Shown here piece by piece: positions 1 to 7,870 of a stretch of DNA of 64,000 nucleotides. The translations under genes and the position numbers were made by a program. Origin of the DNA: Rhizobium sp. LC145 (GTDB taxonomy: Bacteria > Pseudomonadota > Alphaproteobacteria > Rhizobiales > Rhizobiaceae); contig NZ_LBHV01000005.1 in NCBI RefSeq assembly GCF_001005825.1, forward strand, positions 248,001 to 312,000, in the 5' to 3' direction. Positions within the stretch are counted from its first letter, which is position 1. Each line of letters begins with the position of its first letter. The notes under the pieces were generated by a model. That model did no database searches. It had not been told where the DNA came from and saw only the letters and a list, made by a program, of their open reading frames with translations.

Positions 1-291
1 TAAAGGGACGGTCGTATTCAGCCAGAAACGGACGAAGAGGGCGAAGGCTTCATTGGCGATGACCAGATCCCGTTCGACCCGCTGTATGCTGCGATCGATC
101 CGGTCGAGACGTTTGCTAATCGCGGCCTCCTTTCGTTCGTCGGCGTCCGGGGACAGGAAAGAGGCAATCGCGGCTTCGGCTATGAGTGAGCTTGAATGCC
201 CGCGCCGATCGGCAAAATCTCCGAGCTGCTGCTTTAGCTCGGGATCGAGATAGACGGAAAGTCGCTGTTTTCTGCCTGGTCGTGCGGACAT
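1..291 (-). CDS. CopG-type ribbon-helix-helix protein, partial
   Basis: The minus strand reads 97 codons from an ATG at 291 and runs off the left edge without a stop, so the C-terminus is missing. The N-terminus (SARPGRKQRLSVYLDPELK, then a helix and SSSLIAEAAIASFL) is the ribbon-helix-helix fold of CopG/MetJ-like DNA-binding proteins. A charged, probably coiled segment follows. A GGAG box inside the end of traG lies 11 bases before the start, and only 2 bases separate the genes, so translation is probably coupled. A CopG-like gene directly after traG and before trbB is the normal order in rhizobial conjugative elements; its role there is presumed regulatory. trbB would lie outside the window. 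Confidence 0.8.
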   Translation of the reverse strand, partial: MSARPGRKQRLSVYLDPELKQQLGDFADRRGHSSSLIAEAAIASFLSPDADERKEAAISKRLDRIDRSIQRVERDLVIANEAFALFVRFWLNTTVPL

Positions 292-293
292 GC

Positions 294-2309
294 TCACAAC
301 TCCATACCATCGCCGGGGTCCATCGAAACCTGCCGCGCAATATTGTGCATGCCGCGGGCCAGCATCCTGTTTGCAACAGCATCAGCGTTCGGTTCATCAT
401 TGTCGGGATCGAACTCGTTGATGGGCGTTCGGACTGGTTCCGGCGCGATGTCCTTATGCCGCTCAAGACCTGGCTCGCGGCGCAAGCCGGCATTGGCGGT
501 ATCGTTTTCCACCATGACTGTTTCCGATTTTTCCGACAGCCCCCTCGCCGGGGCGCTGCCGGTCGCGGCCAGGGCCGGAACCTCCTTTAGCGCCGACCAA
601 TCATCCGCCTTGGGCGGGACATCGGAATTGAAAACCTCCGGGACCGGAAGAACGCGTTCCTTGAGCCGCGCATCTTCGAAATACCGGGCCTTCTTCGTCC
701 GGATGGGCGGAACACCCGCGATCATGACGATCTCCTCGTCAGATGGAAGCTGCATGATCTCCCCGGGCGTCATGAGCGCGCGCGCTGTCTCCTGCCGGGA
801 AACCATGATGTGCGCCAGCCACGGTGCCAGCCGGTGCCCGGCATAATTCTGCATCGCGCGCATTTCGGTGGCGGTACCAAGCGAATCCGACACACGTTTG
901 GCTGTCCTCTCGTCATTGGTCGCAAAGCTGACCCTCACATGACAGTTGTCGAGTATCGAATTGTTCGGACCATAGGCCTTTTCGATCTGGTTAAGGCTCT
1001 GGGCAATCAGGAAAGCTTTGATGCCGTAGCCTGCCATAAAGGCGAGCGCGCTCTCGAAGAAGTCGAGCCTGCCGAGCGCCGGGAACTCGTCGAGCATCAT
1101 CAGCATTCTGTGGCGGCGACCCTTCGCATGAAGATCTTCCGTCAACCGACGGCCGATCTGGTTGAGGACCAAGCGCACAAGCGGCTTGGTTCTGGAAATA
1201 TCGGATGGCGGTACGACCAGATAAAGCGTGGCCGGCGTCCCCTCCCCGATCAGATCGGCAATGCGCCAACCGCAACGGCTAGTGACGGCTGCAATCACCG
1301 GATCGCGATAAAGGCCGAGGAAGGACATCGCGGTGCTCAAGACGCCGGACCGCTCGTTATCGGATTTGTTGAGCAATTCACGGGCGGCACTAGCGACGAC
1401 CGGATGTGGCTCCTCCTCGCCGAGATGAGGGGTGGTCATCATTGCTCTCAGTGTCATCTCGATCGGCCGGCGCGGATCGGAAAGGAAAGCCGCGACACCG
1501 GCGAGCGTCTTGTCCCGTTCGGCATAGAGAACGTGCAGGATCGCACCGACCAGGAGCGAGTGGGAGGTCTTCTCCCAATGGTTCCGTTTTTCCAATGACC
1601 CCTCGGGGTCCACCAGGACATCGGCAACATTCTGTACGTCCCTTACCTCCCATTCGCCCTTGCGTACCTCCAGCAGCGGATTGTAGGGAGAGGAATTCGG
1701 ATTGGTCGGATCGAACAGCAACACGCGACCGTGTCTTGCCCGGAATCCTGCGGTCAGCTCCCAGTTCTCACCCTTGATGTCATGAACGATGCAACTCCCC
1801 GGCCATGTCAGCAACGTTGGCACGACAAGTCCAACCCCCTTGCCCGATCGTGTCGGAGCAAAGCAGAGCACATGCTCGGCACCGTCGTGACGGAGATAAT
1901 CGCTCTCGTAGCGGCCAAGCACCACGCCATCATCATCAAGGAGGCCGGCCTCCTCGATCTCCTCGCGTTCGGCCCAACGCGCGGAGCCGAAGGTGCGAAC
2001 GTCTTTCGCTTCCCGCGCCCGCCAGATCGACATGAAGATAGCAACGACGACCGCGATTAATCCGCCCGACGCTGCGATGGCCCCGCCTTCGAGAAAGATG
2101 TTAGGTGCGTAGGCGTCGTAGAAATACCACCACCAAATGACAGCCGGCGGCGGATAGAGTGGCAAGCCGGCAAGCTCGAACCAGGGAGAACCAAGTTGCG
2201 GCTGGAAATCGAGCCGCCAGGCGACCCATTGCGTCGCGCCCCAGACCGTAACAAGGACAGTCAGGCACACGACAATGATCTGTTCCCATAGCAGGCGCGT
2301 CGCCGACAA
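294..2309 (-). CDS. traG: TraG/VirD4-family type IV coupling protein
   Basis: The 671-residue product is a coupling protein: an inner-membrane ATPase that brings the relaxase-DNA complex to the type IV secretion channel. Hydrophobic segments lie near residues 10-30 and 70-95. The Walker A motif PTRSGKG is at about 152-158 and the Walker B stretch LMMLDEFPALG at about 403-413. Length is normal for TraG. The start is a TTG with GGGAG about 12 bases upstream; no better in-frame ATG precedes the first membrane segment. It is followed 2 bases later by the CopG-like gene and preceded by a toxin-antitoxin pair inserted between it and the relaxase. It probably works with that relaxase and a trb channel encoded to the left of the window. 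Confidence 0.95.
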   Translation of the reverse strand: MSATRLLWEQIIVVCLTVLVTVWGATQWVAWRLDFQPQLGSPWFELAGLPLYPPPAVIWWWYFYDAYAPNIFLEGGAIAASGGLIAVVVAIFMSIWRAREAKDVRTFGSARWAEREEIEEAGLLDDDGVVLGRYESDYLRHDGAEHVLCFAPTRSGKGVGLVVPTLLTWPGSCIVHDIKGENWELTAGFRARHGRVLLFDPTNPNSSPYNPLLEVRKGEWEVRDVQNVADVLVDPEGSLEKRNHWEKTSHSLLVGAILHVLYAERDKTLAGVAAFLSDPRRPIEMTLRAMMTTPHLGEEEPHPVVASAARELLNKSDNERSGVLSTAMSFLGLYRDPVIAAVTSRCGWRIADLIGEGTPATLYLVVPPSDISRTKPLVRLVLNQIGRRLTEDLHAKGRRHRMLMMLDEFPALGRLDFFESALAFMAGYGIKAFLIAQSLNQIEKAYGPNNSILDNCHVRVSFATNDERTAKRVSDSLGTATEMRAMQNYAGHRLAPWLAHIMVSRQETARALMTPGEIMQLPSDEEIVMIAGVPPIRTKKARYFEDARLKERVLPVPEVFNSDVPPKADDWSALKEVPALAATGSAPARGLSEKSETVMVENDTANAGLRREPGLERHKDIAPEPVRTPINEFDPDNDEPNADAVANRMLARGMHNIARQVSMDPGDGMEL

Positions 2310-2460
2310 GCCGGAAACTCCCTTCTGAACATGGCTTCACGTCCAGAAAAATGGTCTCATGACTTATTTCAATATCATAGGTCGGGAACGGCGTAGGTTG
2401 GCGAAGGCCGTTGTAAAAATACTTGCGGGCTGCGGGGCCGGTCCATGCCGTCACCGCCCC

Positions 2461-2901
2461 CTATTGTATGGTGGGCAACTGCCTCAGCGGATTGGCGAGC
2501 GGAACGCCCAGTGGCTCGAAATGTCGCTCATTGGCCGTCAGAACGGTGAGTCCGTGTGCGGCTGCGGTCGCGGCAATGGCGATGTCCTCGAAACCAGGAT
2601 CATGAGCCCGCGCCCGATCGAGGATCAGCCCGGCGTGCCTAGCCTCCTCGACACCGAACGGCAGGATGCGGCCGGCATAGAAATGCTCTATTGCCGCAAG
2701 CCAGCGGCGAAGGTTCTGCGCCTTCGTCGTCGCCTCGATCCTTTTGGCGCGGGCAATCCCGGCCTCGATCTCGGCGATGGTGATCGCTGAAAGATAGAGG
2801 CGGTCGCCATGAGCGCGCACCCAGGCGGCGAATGCCTCGACGCCGACCTGGCGCTTCGTCGGCGCATCGGCGGAGACAATGTTGGTGTCCAGGAGATACA
2901 A
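2461..2901 (-). CDS. vapC: PIN-domain toxin, VapC/FitB type
   Basis: The 146-residue protein has a complete PIN ribonuclease layout: the first acidic residue in YLLDTNIVS near the N-terminus, a second in the TIAEIEAGI helix, and the C-terminal acidic pair in DPGFEDIAIAATA followed by LTVLTANERHF. VapC-type toxins cleave RNA and are held inactive by the partner antitoxin. Reading starts at a TTG two bases after the antitoxin stop; the family's usual MYLLDTN start matches it and there is no in-frame ATG nearby. Tight spacing indicates co-translation. As a plasmid or ICE gene it probably acts in maintenance. Confidence 0.9.
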   Translation of the reverse strand: MYLLDTNIVSADAPTKRQVGVEAFAAWVRAHGDRLYLSAITIAEIEAGIARAKRIEATTKAQNLRRWLAAIEHFYAGRILPFGVEEARHAGLILDRARAHDPGFEDIAIAATAAAHGLTVLTANERHFEPLGVPLANPLRQLPTIQ

Positions 2902-2903
2902 GA

Positions 2904-3155
2904 TCAGAGACCGTTTTCACGCAACGCACGGGCGGGCTTGCGCGGACGTTCGGGAATATCTGCCGGTTCGCCAGGAAAGGCGAGAAGCAGATCGGCAAAG
3001 TCCGGCACCCTGGAGACCCGCTGCCATTCTTCGAAGGAAACCAAAACCGCTTCCTTGCGGCCATGCCGGGTGATGACAGTCGGCTCTCCCGCCATGGCCT
3101 GATCGACCACAGCGGAAAGCGTCGCCTTCGCGTCCTTGAGCTGAATTTCCTTCAT
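2904..3155 (-). CDS. Phd/YefM-type antitoxin
   Basis: The 83-residue protein begins with KEIQLKDAKATLSAVVDQAM and continues with GEPTVITRHGRKEAVLVSF, the Phd/YefM N-terminal DNA-binding and dimerisation fold. The C-terminal tail, rich in Pro and Arg, is the expected toxin-binding segment. An ATG at 3155 is preceded by GGAGAAATGCC. It is the first gene of a two-gene operon with the PIN toxin. A perfect palindrome lies just upstream (3167-3188), consistent with the usual autorepression of these operons. Pairing of a Phd-type antitoxin with a PIN toxin is common. Confidence 0.9.
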   Translation of the reverse strand: MKEIQLKDAKATLSAVVDQAMAGEPTVITRHGRKEAVLVSFEEWQRVSRVPDFADLLLAFPGEPADIPERPRKPARALRENGL

Positions 3156-3166
3156 GGCATTTCTCC

Positions 3167-3188
3167 ATATGACTACCGATAGTCATAT
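3167..3188 (-). promoter_or_regulatory. Palindromic operator of the toxin-antitoxin operon
   Basis: ATATGACTA, four bases (CCGA), then TAGTCATAT forms a perfect 9-bp inverted repeat 12 bases upstream of the antitoxin start. A second small palindrome, TCATATATGA, overlaps its right end (3183-3192). The position and symmetry fit an antitoxin-bound autoregulatory operator. Binding by this antitoxin is inferred. Confidence 0.6.
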
Positions 3189-3229
3189 ATGATTGCGCCG
3201 GCTTCAATCAAGCGGGGGCTGGACTTCAT

Positions 3230-4966
3230 TCACAAGCCAAGCCCGCGCTTGCGGCCAAAGCTCCAGTCCACACCACCGTCGACGCGGGCCACGCCCGAGA
3301 TATGCTGGCCGATATGTTTCTCGATGGAAGGCGTCCATGGCACGAGGCTGAAACCGAGACCATCGTCGACCATCGCGAAGCGGCCGGAAGCAAGGGTAAA
3401 GCGCTGCTGATAGGTGCCGGCAACATACTCCCCGGCAGCAGGTTTCTGATACGGTATGTTCATTTCACTGGAGAGCTTTTCGCCGAGTGCGTCCAGTTCG
3501 CGTTGCCGGAGCGTGCCGAGCAGGTTGCGGGCGAAGACGACACGCTCGCCCTCGCGCCGCGCCAGTCCATCCCCGATCAGATGTTCGGTTCGCGCCTCCA
3601 TCGCCTGTTTGACGTCCAGACCAAAGCCGCCGCCGAGATCGACCGGGTCGCGGGCGACAAGCTGGCGGTCGAGCCAGGTGGCTCCGTCGGCCGTAGTCTG
3701 AGTCTCAATCGGGAGATCGGAACGAACGGCAAGCGCAACACGGCGCTCGCCACGCGCGTCCTCGAAGGAGCGTAGCTCGACAATCGAACCCGGCGCACCG
3801 TCCCCGGCCGCCTCGATGTCGGGAAGACGGATGTGATGGGTGCGGCCATCCACGCCGTCGACCACGGCAAAGGCCGTGCCGCGCAGCTCGTCGTCCAAGC
3901 CGCGCTCGACCAGCCGGCCGATGACCGGCTCACCATGCGTTTCGCCGGAGAGCACGTAGTCGGTCAGCCCGCGCTCGATGCCGCGTTCGGTCAGCGCCCT
4001 GTGCATCCGCTTGATGATGTCGCCGCGCTCACCAAGCTCGCGCAAGGTGGCTTCCGCCTCTTCGGCAATCACCCATTGGCCGGGGCCGGAAGCTTGGGCG
4101 AGACCGAGGCTTTCGAGCTTGCGCAGCCGCCCCACCTTCAGGGACAGATATTCGTCCGGCTTCTGGTCCGGCGCCGGAGCGAGATCGAGAAAGCCGTAGC
4201 GATCGGCATCGCGGACAAGCTGGCGGTCGAGCTGCGTCCAGCGCTCGGCGTCGATCTGACGTTCGATCGAGCGGCGGATGTCGATGTCGGTGCGCGGTCC
4301 GAGTTCCTGGGTGATGAGGTCCTGTGCCCGGTTGCGCATCCCCTCCTTGATGTAGTCGCGGGAGATGACCAGATCGTTGCCGTCGTCGGCGCGGCCGCGC
4401 AGGATGACATGGACGTGAGGATGCTCGGTGTTCCAATGATCGACGGCTATCCAATCGAGCTTCGAGCCAAGATCCTTCTCGACGCTCGCCATCAACTCGC
4501 GGGTGAAGCTCTTCAGGTCGGACATTTCCAGGGCATCGTCCGGGGAGACGATGAACCGGAAATGATGCCGGTCGACCTCGCAGCGCTCGGCGAATTCCTT
4601 CGCGTCCGCTTCGTCGGTTTCCGGACCGAACATGCGGGCATTCTCGCCGTCACGGGTCACGCCGTCACGGCGCAGATAGGCGAGATGAGCCTTGAGAGGT
4701 GCCGATCGCGCCGTATGCCGGACGACGCGGGTCTTGATGACGGCGCCGCGTGAACGGCCGGTGATAAGCCGATTGGCGCGCACGCTCGCCAATCGGCCGC
4801 GGCCGAAGCGGGAGCCACGTCCCGAGGTGAGCTTGCCGGAGCGGGACACACGCCCGCCGGCCTTCTGCGCCGCAGCCAAAACCTGGGCGATGAACGGCCT
4901 TGCCCTTTGGGCCTTGCTGGAGCGGATGCGGCCGGGTCGGACGCGGAAATCGTCGCCCCTGCTCAT
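3230..4966 (-). CDS. Conjugative relaxase (VirD2-like, DUF3363)
   Basis: The 578-residue protein opens with MSRGDDFRVRPGRIR, the usual start of rhizobial DUF3363 relaxases (RlxS-like). The N-terminal half carries VVRHTARSAPLKAHLAYLRR and the histidine metal-binding motif EHPHVHVILRG at about 181-191, preceded by DHWNT. Such relaxases nick oriT and stay bound to the 5' end during transfer. The C-terminal half (about 290-570) is the family's conserved non-catalytic domain. Gene order slt, relaxase, traG is standard for these elements, here interrupted by the toxin-antitoxin pair. A weak purine-rich stretch precedes the ATG. The 241-bp gap upstream is the likeliest place for oriT. Confidence 0.93.
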   Translation of the reverse strand: MSRGDDFRVRPGRIRSSKAQRARPFIAQVLAAAQKAGGRVSRSGKLTSGRGSRFGRGRLASVRANRLITGRSRGAVIKTRVVRHTARSAPLKAHLAYLRRDGVTRDGENARMFGPETDEADAKEFAERCEVDRHHFRFIVSPDDALEMSDLKSFTRELMASVEKDLGSKLDWIAVDHWNTEHPHVHVILRGRADDGNDLVISRDYIKEGMRNRAQDLITQELGPRTDIDIRRSIERQIDAERWTQLDRQLVRDADRYGFLDLAPAPDQKPDEYLSLKVGRLRKLESLGLAQASGPGQWVIAEEAEATLRELGERGDIIKRMHRALTERGIERGLTDYVLSGETHGEPVIGRLVERGLDDELRGTAFAVVDGVDGRTHHIRLPDIEAAGDGAPGSIVELRSFEDARGERRVALAVRSDLPIETQTTADGATWLDRQLVARDPVDLGGGFGLDVKQAMEARTEHLIGDGLARREGERVVFARNLLGTLRQRELDALGEKLSSEMNIPYQKPAAGEYVAGTYQQRFTLASGRFAMVDDGLGFSLVPWTPSIEKHIGQHISGVARVDGGVDWSFGRKRGLGL

Positions 4967-5207
4967 GGGGTTTTCCGCTGTGATGTGCGATTTTCACGGA
5001 AATCATTCGATAATTCGCAGACACGCTCCTCGCGCTCAAGCGCCGTAATGTGCGTGACGTTCCGAAAAAGCCAATCGAAACAACCGACCGACCGAGCCGC
5101 GATGTGCGGCTTTTTATCCCGCCTTCCTCCGGTTGTTGGCGACGCCCCTCCCCGGCGTCCCGCAATCGCTACGACGCCGTTCGCGGCGCTACGGCGGAAC
5201 ACGATGG
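4967..5207. other. Relaxase-slt intergenic region, candidate oriT
   Basis: This non-coding stretch separates the relaxase start from the transglycosylase stop. It holds three copies of ATGTGCG (near 4982, 5048 and 5102) and a hairpin with a T-run on the plus strand (5095-5116). Direct repeats and a hairpin next to the relaxase gene are what an oriT would show, but I see no certain nic consensus, so the assignment is an inference. Confidence 0.35.
5095..5116 (+). terminator. Hairpin with T-run on the plus strand
   Basis: AGCCGC, loop GATGT, GCGGCT and then five T residues makes a textbook intrinsic-terminator shape reading rightwards. No plus-strand gene lies upstream of it; the surrounding genes all read leftwards. 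It could end an unannotated antisense transcript or be a structural part of oriT. Confidence 0.45.
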
Positions 5208-6212
5208 TCATCGAAGCACCTCCTGATCTCCGGCACGACGCACGAACAGACCATCGGACGGCGGCGCGAGCGAGGTAACGTCGGTGATCGTGCCGGCGCT
5301 GGACGGCCGATCATCCGCGGTTTGGTCACCGCCAGCGGGAACTGACATGCGAGCGACGAAGAGAGGCGCGACGGACCATTCAGGGCGCGTCGGTCGATCC
5401 GCCGTGCGATATCCAACGGTGGCAACGGAATCGATCATGGGCACGATCTTCGCCATGTAGGCGACGGTCTCAGTGGGCAGCGGATCGCCTGTGACGAGAT
5501 GCTTTTTGTAACGGCCGGGACCAGCATTGTAGGCGGCGAGGAACCCGGGTGAGCCGTAGAGTTCATGCAGTTCCGCGAGATAGGCGGCGCCGGCGAGGAT
5601 GTTGTCGCGCGGATCGAAAGGATCGTCGCCAAGGCCGTGCCGGACGCGCAACTCCTGCCATGTCGCGGGCATGATCTGCATCAGCCCCATCGCGCCTTTC
5701 CGCGAAACAGCCTGCGGATCATGATCGCTTTCGACGCGCATGACTGCGCGTATCCAACGCTCGGGAATGGCGAAGCGCCCGCCGGCTTCCGCGACGTAGG
5801 ATGCCCAGGGATCAACCGCCACGGCTACCGTGGCCGTGCGGGCCGCCGACATTGTGTGTGCCGGAGGATCAGCCCACGCCGCGCACGGTGCCGTCCCGCT
5901 CATGGTACCCGCGATGAGCCACACCATGAGCGCCGGGAGGGCGGCGCAAAGACCGCCGGCCCGATTGCCCCTCAGCCTGCCATCGTGCTCGCGGCGGCCA
6001 AGGGCAAGGCTGCGCCGCCGGCCTGGATTTTTCGGACGGGCAACATCTGTAGGCCTGTCCGCTTCCCGGAAAATCGGCGGCCACCCTTGACCTCTGCTGC
6101 GCGCGACGGCCGCCCGATGGGCGATCGGGTCGAGGGGAGTGATCGGCACATGATCGATCAAGGGGAGTGAGCCTGAAGGTTTGCAGGAAGAATGGCAGCG
6201 CATGAGGGTCAT
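5208..6212 (-). CDS. Lytic transglycosylase (VirB1-like)
   Basis: The product has a soluble lytic transglycosylase domain: catalytic Glu in RVESDHDPQAVS (about residue 161), then GAMGLMQIMPATW, DPRDNILAGAAYLAEL and FLAAYNAGPGRY. It locally cleaves peptidoglycan to let the transfer channel pass. I start it at the ATG at 6212, whose ATGA overlaps the DUF736 stop. The longer frame from 6371 lies inside DUF736. The chosen start leaves an unusual 90-residue Arg-rich leader before the hydrophobic export segment (ALPALMVWLIAGTMSG); no in-frame ATG, GTG or TTG nearer to that segment is evident. The tail after about 260 is low complexity. Confidence 0.88.
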   Translation of the reverse strand: MTLMRCHSSCKPSGSLPLIDHVPITPLDPIAHRAAVARSRGQGWPPIFREADRPTDVARPKNPGRRRSLALGRREHDGRLRGNRAGGLCAALPALMVWLIAGTMSGTAPCAAWADPPAHTMSAARTATVAVAVDPWASYVAEAGGRFAIPERWIRAVMRVESDHDPQAVSRKGAMGLMQIMPATWQELRVRHGLGDDPFDPRDNILAGAAYLAELHELYGSPGFLAAYNAGPGRYKKHLVTGDPLPTETVAYMAKIVPMIDSVATVGYRTADRPTRPEWSVAPLFVARMSVPAGGDQTADDRPSSAGTITDVTSLAPPSDGLFVRRAGDQEVLR

Positions 6213-6535
6213 GCCTGATCGTCGCGCCGCGTCTTGCGCGTCCAGTGAAGATTCCATGAGTCCTTCTTCGTGTCGGACTCGAACATGCGGGCGCGGATCG
6301 GTTCGATGAAGGAAGGGTCGTCGATGGTAACGGACAGATACGCCCCTGCCCGGTCGCCGGTCCGATCCCACGCCGCGCCGACCTCCATGCCATCGGCGAA
6401 GACACGGTGGTTCGGCGCGTTCTCGATGTCGCCGCCGTCGGTCGGCAAGATGGTCACTTCGGCGTCGAGAATGAGCGTGCGGATTCGACCGAAAAATCCG
6501 TCAGCATTACGGGTGAAGGTGCCGATCTGGGGCAT
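6209..6535 (-). CDS. DUF736 family protein
   Basis: The 108-residue product begins MPQIGTFTRNADGFFGRI and continues with AAWDRTGDRAGAYLSV and DDPSFIEPIRARMFES, the full DUF736 pattern. The family is widespread on alphaproteobacterial plasmids and ICEs and has no established function. The ATG at 6535 has GGAG 8 bases upstream and matches the family's usual start, so the in-frame extension to 6610 is not used. It sits between traF and the transglycosylase and overlaps the latter by four bases. A second intact copy lies at 25930-26250 and a decayed one near 26.7 kb. Confidence 0.92.
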   Translation of the reverse strand: MPQIGTFTRNADGFFGRIRTLILDAEVTILPTDGGDIENAPNHRVFADGMEVGAAWDRTGDRAGAYLSVTIDDPSFIEPIRARMFESDTKKDSWNLHWTRKTRRDDQA

Positions 6536-6569
6536 TGGGAAAACTCCTGCGGTTGAAGAAGCGAGCCGT

Positions 6570-7130
6570 TCACGGCTCGTCGGAAACCGGCTCGCGAAAA
6601 CTGTCCGCAACCGGATCGGGATCGTCGGTGGTCCAGAGCGGGACAGCCCGGCCGACGACGGTTGAAAGCTGAAGCGGCCCGAAATAGCGGCCGTCGAAAC
6701 TGTCGGAACTGTCCCAATTCATGAAAAAGGCTTCGCCTTCGGCAACCTTCCGGCAGCCTTGCCAGATGGGCAGAGGACGGTCTTGGCCATCGCGCTCGCG
6801 GGCCTGCCCATAGGTCATGCCGTAGGCGGAGATCACTGTGCCGTTCCGGCAGACGGTAGTTCCGACAAGCGCCAGCACGCGCTTGAGGAGCGGCAGGCCC
6901 TTCGGCAAATAGCCGCGTTCGTCGAGGAAGTCGGCCAGTTCGTCCGGCGGCACAACGACAGCGAGGTCGCCGATCAACAGCGCGCCGCCGCGCTCGATCC
7001 GATAGAGGCCGACCGGCACACTGCCCGACGCGTTCCAGATGAAGCGGAAATCGGGCCGGCTCCACTCCGGCACGACGATCAGGGCGGCACCGGCCAGCAT
7101 CACGGCAAGCGTCCCACCGCGCGCCGTCAT
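6570..7130 (-). CDS. traF: TraF-like S26 conjugal transfer protease
   Basis: The 186-residue protein has one N-terminal hydrophobic segment (residues 8-21), then NASGSVPVGLYRI with the candidate nucleophilic Ser. LLKRVLALVG follows with the general-base Lys, and then FFMNWDSSDSFDGRYFGPL. This is the signal-peptidase S26 layout of TraF. In RP4, TraF cleaves and cyclises the TrbC pilin; a similar role is likely with the trb genes expected to the left of the window. Its start overlaps the DUF2840 stop by four bases, so the two are co-translated. Confidence 0.92.
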   Translation of the reverse strand: MTARGGTLAVMLAGAALIVVPEWSRPDFRFIWNASGSVPVGLYRIERGGALLIGDLAVVVPPDELADFLDERGYLPKGLPLLKRVLALVGTTVCRNGTVISAYGMTYGQARERDGQDRPLPIWQGCRKVAEGEAFFMNWDSSDSFDGRYFGPLQLSTVVGRAVPLWTTDDPDPVADSFREPVSDEP

Positions 7131-7621
7131 GGCTGCACCCCGCGGCGCCGCAGCCAGGCGCGATGCTGTGCGGGGGAATAGGCGCGGAAAGGCTCGTTGA
7201 CGCTGAGACGGTTATAGATGTGCCGCCAATGATCCGGTGCAACATCGGTCGGGTCAATGTCGAGTGTCTCGATCGCATCGATCGTCTTCAGCACGATCTC
7301 GACCTTCGGCCAGCCGTGGATGCGCAGCAGGATTTCGCCGCCGGGACGAACGAAGGGCAGCGTCTGGTATGGTTCAATGGAGCTGACAGCGCGCACGATG
7401 TCGATGCGCGAGATGATCGTGCCGTGATCGTTGCCGGCCCAACGGACGAACGCGAAAATGCTGCCGGGCGCGAAGCTGACGATACGACGGTGGCGATCGA
7501 GCTTCTGTTCTGCAGCGATCGAACCGAAGCGTATCCAATGCTCGATCCGTTTTTCGCGCCATGTGAGTTCGACCAGCGTTCGGTCCGATAAAGTGTTGTT
7601 GAAGCGCGGTCCCATAATCAT
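7127..7621 (-). CDS. DUF2840 family protein
   Basis: The 164-residue product contains LVELTWREKRIEHWIRFG, SIFAFVRWAGNDHGT and the C-terminal AYSPAQHRAWLRRRG, which identify DUF2840. This family lies directly upstream of traF in rhizobial conjugative elements. No biochemical function is known. The ATG at 7621 is followed by a second in-frame ATG two codons on, so the exact start is uncertain. In related elements a parA gene precedes it; here only the repeat-bearing spacer and the RPA gene do. Confidence 0.88.
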   Translation of the reverse strand: MIMGPRFNNTLSDRTLVELTWREKRIEHWIRFGSIAAEQKLDRHRRIVSFAPGSIFAFVRWAGNDHGTIISRIDIVRAVSSIEPYQTLPFVRPGGEILLRIHGWPKVEIVLKTIDAIETLDIDPTDVAPDHWRHIYNRLSVNEPFRAYSPAQHRAWLRRRGVQP

Positions 7622-7790
7622 CGGCGCTCCTCCCCGCGAAGGTACAAAGCGATGCCCGCTGGTGGTGCGATCGGTTCTTGCTCGGCGGAGATTTTGGCGG
7701 GTCGCGTTAGGAAGAAGCCGAAGGATTCTGGGTTAGCACCGTTAGGACGGTCAATTATCGAAAGGCCGCGGACGGTTACGCCCGATGTCG

Positions 7791-7853
7791 GTCCCCGATA
7801 GTACGGCAATCCGGTCCCCGATAGTACGGGCCTTCCAGTCCTGGATAGTACGG
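7791..7853. repeat. Three iteron-like direct repeats next to rpa
   Basis: Copies of GTCCCCGATAGTACGG start at 7791 and 7814, and a variant GTCCTGGATAGTACGG starts at 7838, giving 23- and 24-bp spacing, about two helical turns. They lie 18 bases downstream of the replication-initiator stop. Regular short direct repeats beside a replication gene resemble iterons. An initiator-binding role is inferred. Confidence 0.6.
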
Positions 7854-7870
7854 GTCTGTCCACAGTTTGC

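Noticed and set aside
810..1598. Long open frame antisense to traG
   Set aside because: It lies wholly inside traG on the other strand, has no recognisable domain and reflects GC-rich codon bias.
3833..4753. Open frame of about 300 codons antisense to the relaxase
   Set aside because: The relaxase strand carries clear catalytic motifs; the opposite frame has no domain or ribosome site.
4963..5211. Possible small gene between the relaxase and slt
   Set aside because: No conserved sequence, and it covers the repeats and hairpin proposed as oriT; better explained as non-coding.
5565..6170. Open frame antisense to the lytic transglycosylase
   Set aside because: Shadow of a gene with a clear catalytic domain.
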